Part shown: positions 1 to 6,710 of the stretch, piece by piece
Layout of the letters: every line of letters begins with the position of its first letter
How positions within the stretch are numbered: the first letter of the stretch is position 1
DNA from: Archaeoglobaceae archaeon
GTDB lineage: Archaea; Halobacteriota; Archaeoglobi; Archaeoglobales; Archaeoglobaceae
Length of the DNA: 20,405 nt
NCBI GenBank assembly: GCA_027038095.1
Contig: JALVYA010000005.1
Location: forward strand, 1 to 20,405
Direction of reading: 5' to 3'
Translations under genes and position numbers: made by a program
Notes under the pieces: generated by a model
Seen by the model: the letters and a program-made list of their open reading frames with translations, nothing else
The model's database searches: none
Told to the model about the DNA's origin: nothing

Positions 1-65
1 TGGGATACAAAGCGGGATTTGGTAGCAAGACGAGCATGGGATTCGGGATGGTAAAGGCTTTATAA
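1..65 (+). CDS. cas6: 3' end of a probable CRISPR endoribonuclease Cas6 (partial, cut by window edge)
   Basis: Reading from base 3, twenty codons end in TAA at 63-65. The peptide is glycine-rich and contains GFGSKTSMGFGMVKA. This matches the C-terminal G-rich loop of Cas6, the RAMP-fold nuclease that cuts CRISPR precursor RNA in the repeat, where a GxGxxxxxGFG pattern sits near the end of the protein. Only this tail is visible, so the catalytic residues and the length cannot be checked. Another RAMP protein with a similar glycine loop is possible but less likely, because the loop here is almost at the extreme C-terminus, as in Cas6. No CRISPR repeats are visible to the right, so any array and other cas genes would lie to the left of the window. 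Confidence 0.7.
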   Translation, partial: GYKAGFGSKTSMGFGMVKAL

Positions 66-132
66 ATTCTGCAGCTGTCGAGTTTCTCACAATTGTTATA
101 ATAACAATAAAAAGGTTTTAGGTTTTGGCTAA

Positions 133-170
133 ATTTATATATGAGGTCAGTCAGACAGTCTACTGAGGAG
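133..170 (+). promoter_or_regulatory. TATA box and ribosome binding site that fix the start of the winged-helix gene
   Basis: An AT-rich TATA element lies at 133-140, exactly where a longer reading frame would begin at the ATG at 141. Archaeal TATA boxes sit about 25 bases upstream of the transcript start, so that ATG would not be in the mRNA. GAGGAG at 165-170, six bases before the ATG at 177, is a good Shine-Dalgarno site and supports the downstream start. Confidence 0.55.
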
Positions 171-176
171 TTGGCA

Positions 177-425
177 ATGAGAGACCGTCGTTCCCGGCAT
201 GAGATTATGATTGACATACTCAGAATTGTTGTTAGAGAGACGAACATAACAAGAATAGTTTACGGTGCAAATATAAATTTTAAAATGGCTCAGACCTACA
301 TGGCATACATGGTGGAAAAAGGTCTGGTAGAGCCACTGTCTAGAGACGGTAAAATCTGTTACAAAATAACCGACAAAGGTCGAATTTTTTTAGAAAAATT
401 CTCTGAACTCGTTGAACTGGAGTAA
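177..425 (+). CDS. small winged helix-turn-helix transcriptional regulator
   Basis: This is an 82-residue protein from the ATG at 177, chosen because of the GAGGAG site just upstream and the TATA box overlapping the earlier ATG at 141. It is a single winged-helix domain: a basic N-terminal helix beginning MRDRRSRHEIMIDILRIV, a second helix and recognition helix around NFKMAQTYMAYMVEKGLV, then a wing with KICYKITDKG and a final helix. This is the pattern of the short archaeal winged-helix proteins of the HTH_45 type, which bind DNA as dimers and usually act as local regulators. It follows the Cas6-like gene after about 110 bases and precedes the secreted-protein cluster, and it could control either. 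The target is not deducible from sequence. Confidence 0.75.
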   Translation: MRDRRSRHEIMIDILRIVVRETNITRIVYGANINFKMAQTYMAYMVEKGLVEPLSRDGKICYKITDKGRIFLEKFSELVELE

Positions 426-435
426 TTCAAAACTA

Positions 436-453
436 TTTTCTTCCTTTTTTCAG
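436..453 (+). terminator. oligo-T terminator after the winged-helix gene
   Basis: A pyrimidine-rich tract with a run of six T at 445-450 follows the stop codon of the winged-helix gene by about 20 bases. Archaeal RNA polymerase terminates at such T runs without needing a hairpin. Confidence 0.4.
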
Positions 454-565
454 CATGCTGAACCAAGCTCCTGTTCAAACTTCCTTATTTGATCTTCTAA
501 TTTTAAGTAAGTATGTATAATACTTAATACATTTTCTTAACTAAAATTCTAATTTAATTTTCATA

Positions 566-611
566 TAATTATATATATTTTCAGAATCAAGAAGCTATTG
601 TAGGTGAGGTG
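566..611 (+). promoter_or_regulatory. promoter and ribosome binding site of the secreted-protein cluster
   Basis: A strong AT-rich TATA element lies at 566-580 (ATATATAT at 571-578) after a very AT-rich 160-base gap. GAGGTG at 606-611 is a Shine-Dalgarno site six bases before the TTG at 618. The same site is only useful for TTG 618; the GTG at 609 lies inside it and cannot be the start. Confidence 0.55.
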
Positions 612-617
612 TCGAAA

Positions 618-1199
618 TTGAAAAAATCGTTAGGAATTCTGGGCATTCTGGTGGCAATCTGCCTCGCGGTAGGGGTGGGTGCTACATTCAACGACTACAA
701 CGCCAGCAGAAGTATACACTGGAATATAACGACCGACGACGCCGAACTGATAAACCTGAAACCGATACAGCCCTACGCTTACATTGATACGAACAACGGA
801 GAACTCGTGCTTGACTTCTCCCCGCATAACCCCAACTATCCCGGATACGGTAACGGTATCAGTCCGGCAAGTGAGTACAACTTTAACGAGGTTTTTGAGG
901 TGAGCAATGACCTGTGGGAGAACACGACCATAGTCGTCAGAATAACTTCAAACCTTTCCAGCATCGAATTCTACTGCCCGCAGGGTGGCGTTTACTCCGT
1001 CCAGAGCCAGACTCTTGCAACTTCCAGCGACACTGCGAGGAAGGACGTCTGTTTCGTGCTGCATCCCGGACAGTCAAAGAAAATAGGTGTTGACCTCAGC
1101 GCTGATGGAGACAGTCCGGGAGATGTGTGGAGTGCAAAGATGACAGTAAAAGCATACAGGCTCGGAACTGAGCCTGCTGAGCTTCAGTTTCTGGAGTGA
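618..1199 (+). CDS. secreted DUF1102 / SipW-dependent TasA-like protein, paralogue 1
   Basis: A 193-residue protein is read from TTG 618. This start is supported by GAGGTG six bases upstream and because it gives a signal peptide identical in length to that of the next gene. The signal begins MKKS, has a hydrophobic core and ends in GVGA at 19-22, followed by TF at 23-24. The mature part shares a long conserved stretch with paralogue 2: NITTDD, INLKP, a DFSPHNPNYP block near 66-75 and FEVSNDLWEN at 93-102. The rest looks like beta-sandwich sequence, with two mature cysteines. I recognise this as the archaeal DUF1102 family with a SipW-type signal. Bacterial TasA and the archaeal bundling-pilus subunit AbpA are the nearest functional models. 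A fibre or surface-coat subunit is an inference, not shown. Confidence 0.72.
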   Translation: MKKSLGILGILVAICLAVGVGATFNDYNASRSIHWNITTDDAELINLKPIQPYAYIDTNNGELVLDFSPHNPNYPGYGNGISPASEYNFNEVFEVSNDLWENTTIVVRITSNLSSIEFYCPQGGVYSVQSQTLATSSDTARKDVCFVLHPGQSKKIGVDLSADGDSPGDVWSAKMTVKAYRLGTEPAELQFLE

Positions 1200-1225
1200 G
1201 TTTGTGAGTTGAGAGGTGAGTGTGA

Positions 1226-1768
1226 ATGAAAAAGGCAATTGGTTTGCTGCTCCTGATAGTTGGCCTGACTTTAACTGTGAGTGCCGGTGCTAACTTCAGG
1301 TATTACAAAGCGGACAGAAAGATGACTGTCAACATCACTGCTGACGATAACGAGTTTATAGACCTCAAACCTTTGCAGAACTACTCTTACCTGAGCAACG
1401 GTAAGCTGCTGATAGACATCAGCCCGAACAATCCCAACTACCCGGATGGCGGTGGAGTGGGTATGAGCCACAACTCCACCTATGTATTCGAAGAAATGTT
1501 CGAAGTTAGCAACGAGCTGTGGGAGAACAGCAAAGGAGACTTCCCCGTACGTGTAACGATTTCAGTTCCCGCAAACAGTGGAGTTGAGGTTTTCGCGGGA
1601 ACCTACTACAATAACGGAACGGCAAGCATAGCCAACCCCGGAACTCAGATTCAGTTCGTCGTTCAGCACGGAACTCCGGTAAAGGTAGGCCTCGTATTCA
1701 ACAACACGTGTGAAAACTTCGGAATGCATCAGGTCAACATGGATATTCAGGCACAGAAGTGTACGTAA
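1226..1768 (+). CDS. secreted DUF1102 / SipW-dependent TasA-like protein, paralogue 2
   Basis: A 180-residue protein from ATG 1226, with GAGGTGA at 1213-1219 as ribosome binding site and only 26 bases after paralogue 1, so the two are co-transcribed. The signal peptide is again exactly 22 residues, ending SAGA, and the mature protein starts NF. It shares with paralogue 1 NITADD, LKPLQNYSY, DISPNNPNYP near 64-73 and FEVSNELWEN at 92-101. The C-terminal half diverges and ends with a pair of cysteines that could form a disulfide outside the cell. Two similar but non-identical subunits fit a major/minor subunit arrangement as in TasA/TapA or AbpA-type pili. The family assignment is firm by eye; the structural role is inferred from context with the adjacent signal peptidase. 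Confidence 0.72.
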   Translation: MKKAIGLLLLIVGLTLTVSAGANFRYYKADRKMTVNITADDNEFIDLKPLQNYSYLSNGKLLIDISPNNPNYPDGGGVGMSHNSTYVFEEMFEVSNELWENSKGDFPVRVTISVPANSGVEVFAGTYYNNGTASIANPGTQIQFVVQHGTPVKVGLVFNNTCENFGMHQVNMDIQAQKCT

Positions 1769-1780
1769 TCAAACTTTAAC

Positions 1781-1795
1781 TTTTTTAATTTTTTT
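1781..1795 (+). terminator. partial terminator between the subunit genes and the signal peptidase
   Basis: Two T runs, six and seven bases long, separated by AA, fill most of the 36-base gap before the signal peptidase gene. They end directly at the GGTGA ribosome binding site (1796-1800). This should terminate a fraction of transcripts, giving more subunit mRNA than peptidase mRNA. Confidence 0.45.
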
Positions 1796-1804
1796 GGTGA
1801 TACC

Positions 1805-2812
1805 ATGCTTTCCAGACTGTTAACACTACTGCTCATAGGATTCATTGCCACGTCAGTTGCGGGTTTTGCCCTCGACAGACCGATACTGATGTCCTACGTT
1901 ACTTCGGGCAGCATGAGACCAACACTTGATGTCGGAGATCTGTTCTTCATAAATCCCCTTTCCAAGGGAGGCGTTGGACAGATAATCGTCTTCAAACTGA
2001 ACGGTCACTGGACTGTGCACAGGGTTTACGCTGAGGTCAGCGGTGGATACATAACAAAAGGAGATAACAACGTCGCAACAGACCAGAAATCCACGAATCC
2101 CGTGAAGCTATCAGATGTGGCCGGCACGGTTGTAACGGTAAACGGAGAACCCGTAAAAATTCCGAAAGCTGGAGTGTATATCGAAAAAATAGCCAAGTAC
2201 ACGGGTAAAATCCACAACCTGTATGTAGCATTTGCGCTGCTCGCAGCAGGTTCTTTGCTCGTAACTGCAAAGGAGAAAAAAAGGAAAAAAGGAAAAAAGA
2301 TTATCGTAAGGTACAGGACGCTCTACACGATCGTTTCCGCTGTAACTGTAGCAGTCCTGTTAATTGCGATAACCAGTACGTGGAGTCTGATCAGCTTTGA
2401 TTACGCTTCAACCGTTGCGGGAGGGCAGAGAGAGGGGTGGTACCTTCCGGGATCAAGCTTCGAGGAAAACTTCACAGTAAAGAAAACACCGATTCCCTCG
2501 ATTTGCGTTCTAAAGGCTGAAAGCAGCAGAGTTATTCTGAATGATACTGCATTTGTTTTATGGAACAAAAATAAAATTATTAAAGCAAAAGTAAAAGTTC
2601 CATTAAAGACAAGATTATATTTAGAAAATATTAATATATACAGATATCCGTACATACTGCCTGAAAAAGTAATAGTTGAAATGGCAAAGTACGATCCCCG
2701 CTTACCGCTTCTCGCTTTCTCTGCTGAGTTTGCTTCAGTTCTTTCACTGGTTTACTTGGCAACAGGCAGTGGAGATGAAGTCGTATTTAAGTTCAGGAGG
2801 AGGTTTGTATGA
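1805..2812 (+). CDS. SipW/ER-type signal peptidase I with long C-terminal extension
   Basis: A 335-residue membrane serine peptidase of family S26B. An N-terminal TM helix (about 4-22) leads to SGSMRPTL, with the catalytic Ser36. HWTVHRV carries His72 in place of the bacterial general-base lysine. KGDNNVATD supplies Asp87 and Asp93. This Ser-His-Asp arrangement is that of eukaryotic/archaeal signal peptidases and Bacillus SipW. After the catalytic domain come a TM near 138-156, a highly basic KKRKKGKK linker, another TM near 173-194, an extracytoplasmic domain of about 115 residues and a last TM near 305-322. The extension has no counterpart in ordinary archaeal signal peptidases. It is placed right after two SipW-type substrates and overlaps the next gene by four bases (ATGA), so it is probably a dedicated processing enzyme, and the extension may hold or pass on the substrates. 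Confidence 0.85.
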   Translation: MLSRLLTLLLIGFIATSVAGFALDRPILMSYVTSGSMRPTLDVGDLFFINPLSKGGVGQIIVFKLNGHWTVHRVYAEVSGGYITKGDNNVATDQKSTNPVKLSDVAGTVVTVNGEPVKIPKAGVYIEKIAKYTGKIHNLYVAFALLAAGSLLVTAKEKKRKKGKKIIVRYRTLYTIVSAVTVAVLLIAITSTWSLISFDYASTVAGGQREGWYLPGSSFEENFTVKKTPIPSICVLKAESSRVILNDTAFVLWNKNKIIKAKVKVPLKTRLYLENINIYRYPYILPEKVIVEMAKYDPRLPLLAFSAEFASVLSLVYLATGSGDEVVFKFRRRFV

Positions 2813-3168
2813 AGTTGTTGCTCGCTCTTGCGCTGTTACTCGCCTGTACCGTATCTTTTGGAGGTAGAAGCATAGTTGTAAACGTGGCTGAGTTAAGTCA
2901 CAGCTACATAGCCGTTAACGAAAAGTGCGTCAGGGGCAACATAACGGTTAACGTGTACAACAAACTGTGGGAAAACAAAGACGTTTACGTGTATTTAACT
3001 CCAGAGTGCTCCAACGTCAGTATGGATTCGAGAACTTTTGCAATACCTCCGGGTGGAAGTGTAACTATTACGGGTCATGCGAGAAACGTAACTTTTGCCC
3101 CGGTACTGCTTAAAGCTTACTGGGATGGCGGCAGTGCCGCAATCAACTTGAAGATTGAATGCAATTAG
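2809..3168 (+). CDS. small secreted beta-strand protein sharing the LWEN motif
   Basis: A 119-residue protein whose ATG overlaps the signal peptidase stop codon (ATGA), with AGGAGG at 2796-2801 as ribosome binding site, so it is translationally coupled. It has an N-terminal export signal, a leucine-rich core to about residue 12, followed by CTVSFGG. LLAC at 10-13 could be a lipobox, or cleavage could follow FGG near 17-19. The mature part alternates hydrophobic residues as a beta-sandwich would. It contains VYNKLWENKDVYVYL at 49-63, the same strand motif that ends the shared block of the two DUF1102 proteins. It lacks their N-terminal half (the DD and NPNYP blocks). It could be a cap, anchor or minor subunit of the same assembly. 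I do not recognise a named family. Confidence 0.6.
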   Translation: MKLLLALALLLACTVSFGGRSIVVNVAELSHSYIAVNEKCVRGNITVNVYNKLWENKDVYVYLTPECSNVSMDSRTFAIPPGGSVTITGHARNVTFAPVLLKAYWDGGSAAINLKIECN

Positions 3169-3194
3169 CAGTAATTTTTCAGCAGGTGATATAT

Positions 3195-4142
3195 ATGAGT
3201 ACTGGAATTAGAAACCATATAAAAAAGATTATGAGTAAAGACTGCGTGTTCTCGATACTGTTAGTCTGCAGTATCGTTCTTTCTCTCGCAGCTATTTCCT
3301 GGACAATGCCGGTAGAGAAAGCGGTTAAATCCGTTAAGGGTTACGAAGTTGAAAAAGGACTTTTAAAACATAAAGCGTATTTTAAAGATAACAGGTTCTA
3401 CGGAAGTAACAGGAGCATGAAGTACTACCCAGCATCTCTGGTAAAAACACTGGTACTGAACTACACTTTCAGCAGTGTGCCGGCAAAAACCGGAAATTAC
3501 ACTTTCAAGGGCGTGGTTACGTACTTCGTTACGCTCGGTAAAAACAGGTATACACTGTGGGAGGACAGAATATTTGAAAAGAAAGGAAAATTTAACAAAA
3601 GTTTTACTGCGAGCTACGCTTTAAACGTTTCTGAACTGAACAGAAAAATTTCGAAAACCCTCGGCGAATTAAAGGTGAGCAGTCTGAAGCACGCAATCTC
3701 CTTTGAAGTTACAGTAAACAACGGGTCCTTTAAACACGATTTCTCCCTGATCAGAGATTCTGGACTGCTACACTTCACGAACACGGAACACAAACTCAGG
3801 AAGCCGGAGTTCTTCAGCAGAACTGTGGAGAACAGAGTTGACGTTTTTGGATACAGAGTTAAGGTTTCAGAGCTCAGAATGACTTCAACCCTGTTAGCCT
3901 TCGTTTTACCTCTGTTCGCTTACTCCTCGTATTTAAGAGTTAGAAGACGAAGTACGAGGGAGATAGACAGATACGCCGTTGAGTGTGAAGAGGTCGAATT
4001 GAACGGGAAAAAAGCAGTGGTTTTAACCAGCGAAAAAGACCTCAAAAAGATTTTTGAGCTTCTGGACAGGCCGGTAATGAAAAAAGGAGACAGCTACTTT
4101 GTTGTGGACGGAGACATTGCTTACGTTTACAGGGTTAAATAA
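3195..4142 (+). CDS. DUF5305-like bitopic membrane protein with extracytoplasmic domain
   Basis: A 315-residue protein from ATG 3195, chosen because GGTGAT at 3185-3190 precedes it; a longer frame from 3159 would start inside the previous gene and has no such site. It has one TM near 18-38 and a second near 230-247. Between them lies an extracytoplasmic region of about 190 residues, beta-rich with N-glycosylation sequons such as NYTF and NGS. A basic stop-transfer segment VRRRSTR follows, then a cytoplasmic tail of about 65 residues. The layout and the position behind a SipW-type peptidase match the archaeal DUF5305 family, which recurs beside such peptidases in other archaea (from memory). 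A role as membrane anchor or assembly platform for the secreted subunits is inferred. Confidence 0.6.
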   Translation: MSTGIRNHIKKIMSKDCVFSILLVCSIVLSLAAISWTMPVEKAVKSVKGYEVEKGLLKHKAYFKDNRFYGSNRSMKYYPASLVKTLVLNYTFSSVPAKTGNYTFKGVVTYFVTLGKNRYTLWEDRIFEKKGKFNKSFTASYALNVSELNRKISKTLGELKVSSLKHAISFEVTVNNGSFKHDFSLIRDSGLLHFTNTEHKLRKPEFFSRTVENRVDVFGYRVKVSELRMTSTLLAFVLPLFAYSSYLRVRRRSTREIDRYAVECEEVELNGKKAVVLTSEKDLKKIFELLDRPVMKKGDSYFVVDGDIAYVYRVK

Positions 4143-4164
4143 AAATAAAGTTAAATTATCTAAA

Positions 4165-4190
4165 AACTTATTTTTTGTAATTTTTTAACC
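4165..4190 (+). terminator. oligo-T terminator ending the secretion cluster
   Basis: Two runs of six T (4171-4176 and 4181-4186) follow the DUF5305-like stop codon by about 30 bases. They mark the likely end of the five-gene transcript before the glmM promoter region. Confidence 0.5.
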
Positions 4191-4313
4191 TGCAGTTTTA
4201 CGGTACAGAAGACGTATAGATGAACGCAGCAAAATCAGAAATCGTTAGAAATTAAAAATTAACAGGCCGGAAAAGCAAAAAAGAAAATATAGTTTGAAGG
4301 ACTAAAATTAAGT

Positions 4314-5669
4314 ATGACTCGAATTGGCGGAGCAGGCAAACTCTTCGGTACTGACGGCGTTAGAGGGGTTACCAACGAAGAATTAACTGTGGAAATGGCT
4401 GTTAACCTCGGCAGGGTAATAGCTACCTTGAGGGATGGAACGCTTGCAGTTGGAATGGACGCCAGATTATCGAGCCCCATGTTCAAGAGTGCCGTTACCG
4501 CTGGAATAACGTCAGCCGGCTGTGATGTTGTTGATCTGGGGCTCGTACCAACTCCAGCTCTTCAGTACTACGTCAAGTGCAGAAAAGACCTTTCCGGTGG
4601 AGTTGTCGTAACAGCAAGCCACAATCCAAGACAGTACAACGGTATAAAGTTCATACAGGAGGACGGCAGGGAGTTCACGAGATCAATGGACGAAGAAAGT
4701 GAAAGAATGTACCTCAGCAAGTCTTACAGAATCGTACCGTGGGATAAAGTCGGCAGAGTATACGTGGAGGATTGCAGAAGGACTTACATAGAGGGTATCA
4801 TGGAAAAAGTTGACGTTGATGCTATTTCGGAGAAAAAGTTTAAAGTCGTTCTCGACTGTGGAAACGGAGCGGGATGCGTTACGAGCCCCGAACTGCTCAG
4901 AAGGCTTGGATGCAGATGCATAAGCATTAACGCCCATCCGGACGGTACGTTTCCGTGCAGAAACCCGGAACCTGTAAAAGAGAACGTCGAATTCCTGATG
5001 CAATGCGTTAGAGACTCCAAAGCCGATATTGGTGTGGCTCACGACGGTGATGCAGACAGAGCCACCTTTGTGGACGAGAGAGGAGAGTTCGTAAGCGAAG
5101 ACGTTATGCTCGCGCTGATGGCAAAGTACTACGTGGAAAAGAACGGTGGAGGTATCGTTGTCACTCCTGTCTCTTCCTCCAAGTGCGTTGAGGATGCTGT
5201 CAGAGAGGCTGGTGGAAAAGTCGTCTACACTGCAGTTGGGTCGCCCGTTGTTGCGGAAACCATGCTCAAAACGGGTGCTGTTTTTGGAGGGGAAGGAAAC
5301 GGAGGTCTTGTCTTTCCAGAACACCTGCTTGCGAGGGACGGAGCCATGAGCCTGTCGAGAGTTCTCGAATTGATGGCAAAGGAGGGTAAGAAACTGTCGG
5401 AGCTCGTGAAGGACATTCCAAAGTACGTCACGCTTAAAGCAAAAGTCCCGTGCAGGGACAAGCTCAAACTGCTCGAAGGTTTAAAGGAAAAGTTCCCGGA
5501 TGCTGACTTTACGGATGGGGCTAGAGTCGAATACGAAGACGGGTGGATACTCATCAGACCTTCGGGAACCGAACCAATAGCGAGAATAATGGCAGAATCG
5601 AAGTCTGAAAAAAGGGCGAAAGAGTTACTCGAAATGGGAATGGAAGTCGTTAAGAGTATTCTTGGCTGA
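4314..5669 (+). CDS. glmM: archaeal phosphoglucosamine mutase
   Basis: A 451-residue alpha-D-phosphohexomutase. It opens with KLFGTDGVRGVTN, the family's N-terminal signature. The phosphorylated active-site serine is Ser102 in TASHNP, the Mg2+-binding loop is DGDADR at 244-249, the sugar-specificity loop is GEGNGG at 326-331 and the phosphate-binding loop is RPSGTEP at 415-421. All four domains are present at normal length. The GE-NGG loop is typical of archaeal GlmM rather than of phosphomannomutases, which carry GEMSGH. The enzyme converts glucosamine-6-phosphate to glucosamine-1-phosphate on the way to UDP-GlcNAc, used for glycans and protein glycosylation. It stands alone, flanked by AT-rich gaps, with GAAGGA about ten bases before ATG 4314. 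Some archaeal members are bifunctional with phosphomannomutase activity, so substrate choice is slightly open. Confidence 0.9.
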   Translation: MTRIGGAGKLFGTDGVRGVTNEELTVEMAVNLGRVIATLRDGTLAVGMDARLSSPMFKSAVTAGITSAGCDVVDLGLVPTPALQYYVKCRKDLSGGVVVTASHNPRQYNGIKFIQEDGREFTRSMDEESERMYLSKSYRIVPWDKVGRVYVEDCRRTYIEGIMEKVDVDAISEKKFKVVLDCGNGAGCVTSPELLRRLGCRCISINAHPDGTFPCRNPEPVKENVEFLMQCVRDSKADIGVAHDGDADRATFVDERGEFVSEDVMLALMAKYYVEKNGGGIVVTPVSSSKCVEDAVREAGGKVVYTAVGSPVVAETMLKTGAVFGGEGNGGLVFPEHLLARDGAMSLSRVLELMAKEGKKLSELVKDIPKYVTLKAKVPCRDKLKLLEGLKEKFPDADFTDGARVEYEDGWILIRPSGTEPIARIMAESKSEKRAKELLEMGMEVVKSILG

Positions 5670-5855
5670 TTGATTGCTAAAAGTGCTTATTGATATAATA
5701 CAATACTTTTTTAATACATAGCTCCTTACACGGCTCCTCAGAGGAGATTGGAAGAGCAAACAGAAGCAAATGAGGAGATTACTGAAAGACTCTGAAAGAG
5801 AACTGCTGTTTCCTGTTGAAAGTTATTTCCGATTTCACTGCAAGCAATACTGGAG
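5670..5855. other. gene-free AT-rich gap after glmM
   Basis: No intact gene is visible here. A T run at 5705-5712 may terminate glmM. CTCCTC at 5734-5739 and GAGGAG at 5741-5746 form a perfect inverted repeat around one base. Short charged reading frames follow, with stops in every frame, and may belong to the remnant described next. Confidence 0.5.
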
Positions 5856-5996
5856 ATAACCGTTAACGCTGGCGGACACGGACGGGATGTGTTAAATATC
5901 CAACAGATGCTGGGCTTAATAAATATTTTAACATCTGATAAAAAGTATAACTTTACAGTTTTTGAATTAAAACAATATAAAACCCAGAAGGGATAA
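5856..5996 (+). pseudogene. possible C-terminal remnant of a tyrosine recombinase/integrase
   Basis: A 46-codon open stretch, without a start codon of its own, ends in TAA at 5994-5996. It reads HGRDVLNIQQMLGLINIL and then KKY. This resembles the C-terminal box of XerC/D-type and archaeal integrases, roughly GxDVxxIQxLLGHxxIxTTxxY, with the catalytic second histidine (LGH) replaced by leucine. Upstream, short open pieces in other frames end in stops, as in a decayed gene. The match is short and seen by eye only, so it is tentative. If right, it marks an old integration event between glmM and the next gene. Confidence 0.3.
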
Positions 5997-6076
5997 AGAG
6001 ACAACACGAAGTTTTAAAAAACTGAAAACTGAAAAGTTGTGAACGGCGCTGAATAAATTACGTGAAGGTGAAACCC

Positions 6077-6710
6077 ATGAGCCATAAGACTGGAAAATGC
6101 AGTGGTGGAATAAGTCCAGCCATGGCAGTAGCCGTTATGGTTGCAGCAACCGTAATTACTGCAGCTATTGTAGCCGTTTACGTCTATCTGTACAGACCAC
6201 CCGTATCCACGATTTTGGCCTTCGCAGCAATTCTGGCAGTGATGGGATGGAGCATAATTATACTTGAAATTTCAAGACAGAACAGAAAAATCGAGAAAAT
6301 GGATAAAGGAAGAAAAATTCTCGAAATTAAGCGAAGAGGTATCGATACCATGCCGGAAAGCCTTAAATACGCCATAATTCTTGTATGCTGCTGTCTCGGT
6401 TTTGGTATAGTTGCATGTGCAGCTACCGGTGATTACAGCATGCTGCCTCTGACAACAGTTTTAATAGCAGACCTGATAATTCTTGCCCTTCCGAGAAAAG
6501 TCGAAATATATGAAGAGGGAATAAGAGACGGCGCAAGATTTGTGAAATGGCGTGAGATCGAAAGAGTTGAGCTGAAGGATAAGGTTCTTGAGATAAAACC
6601 AGAGAGATTTTAGAAAGATAATACTCAGAGATGAAGACGGTAGTTTGAAGAGCGTTGTGGAAAAATACGTTAGAGGCGTAAAGTCCAGAACTGTAAATCT
6701 TTGCCAGTAG
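6077..6710 (+). pseudogene. frameshifted four-TM membrane protein with archaeal pilin-like N-terminus and PH-like tail
   Basis: Translation from ATG 6077 is supported by GGTGA at 6067-6071; an earlier GTG at 6062 is less likely. The frame stops after 178 codons at 6611-6613. Dropping one T from the TTTT run at 6608-6611 removes that stop and extends the frame by about 32 codons to TAG at 6708-6710, giving a continuous, charged C-terminus. The N-terminus, GGISPAMAVAVMVAATV at 10-26, resembles the processed signal and hydrophobic helix of archaeal type IV pilins. However, three further TM segments follow (about 43-65, 97-117 and 122-140). The tail from 142, with EEGIRDGARFVKWREIERV, resembles bacterial-PH/DUF5673-type domains. 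The gene is either a recent pseudogene or carries a sequencing error in the T run. Function is unknown. Confidence 0.5.

Noticed and set aside
3159..3194. An earlier start for the DUF5305-like protein at ATG 3159.
   Set aside because: It lies inside the preceding gene without a ribosome binding site, while ATG 3195 has GGTGAT just upstream.
4683..5324. A long minus-strand reading frame (213 codons) opposite glmM.
   Set aside because: It lies entirely antisense to a gene with clear active-site motifs, and its product is low in recognisable motifs; it is a shadow frame.
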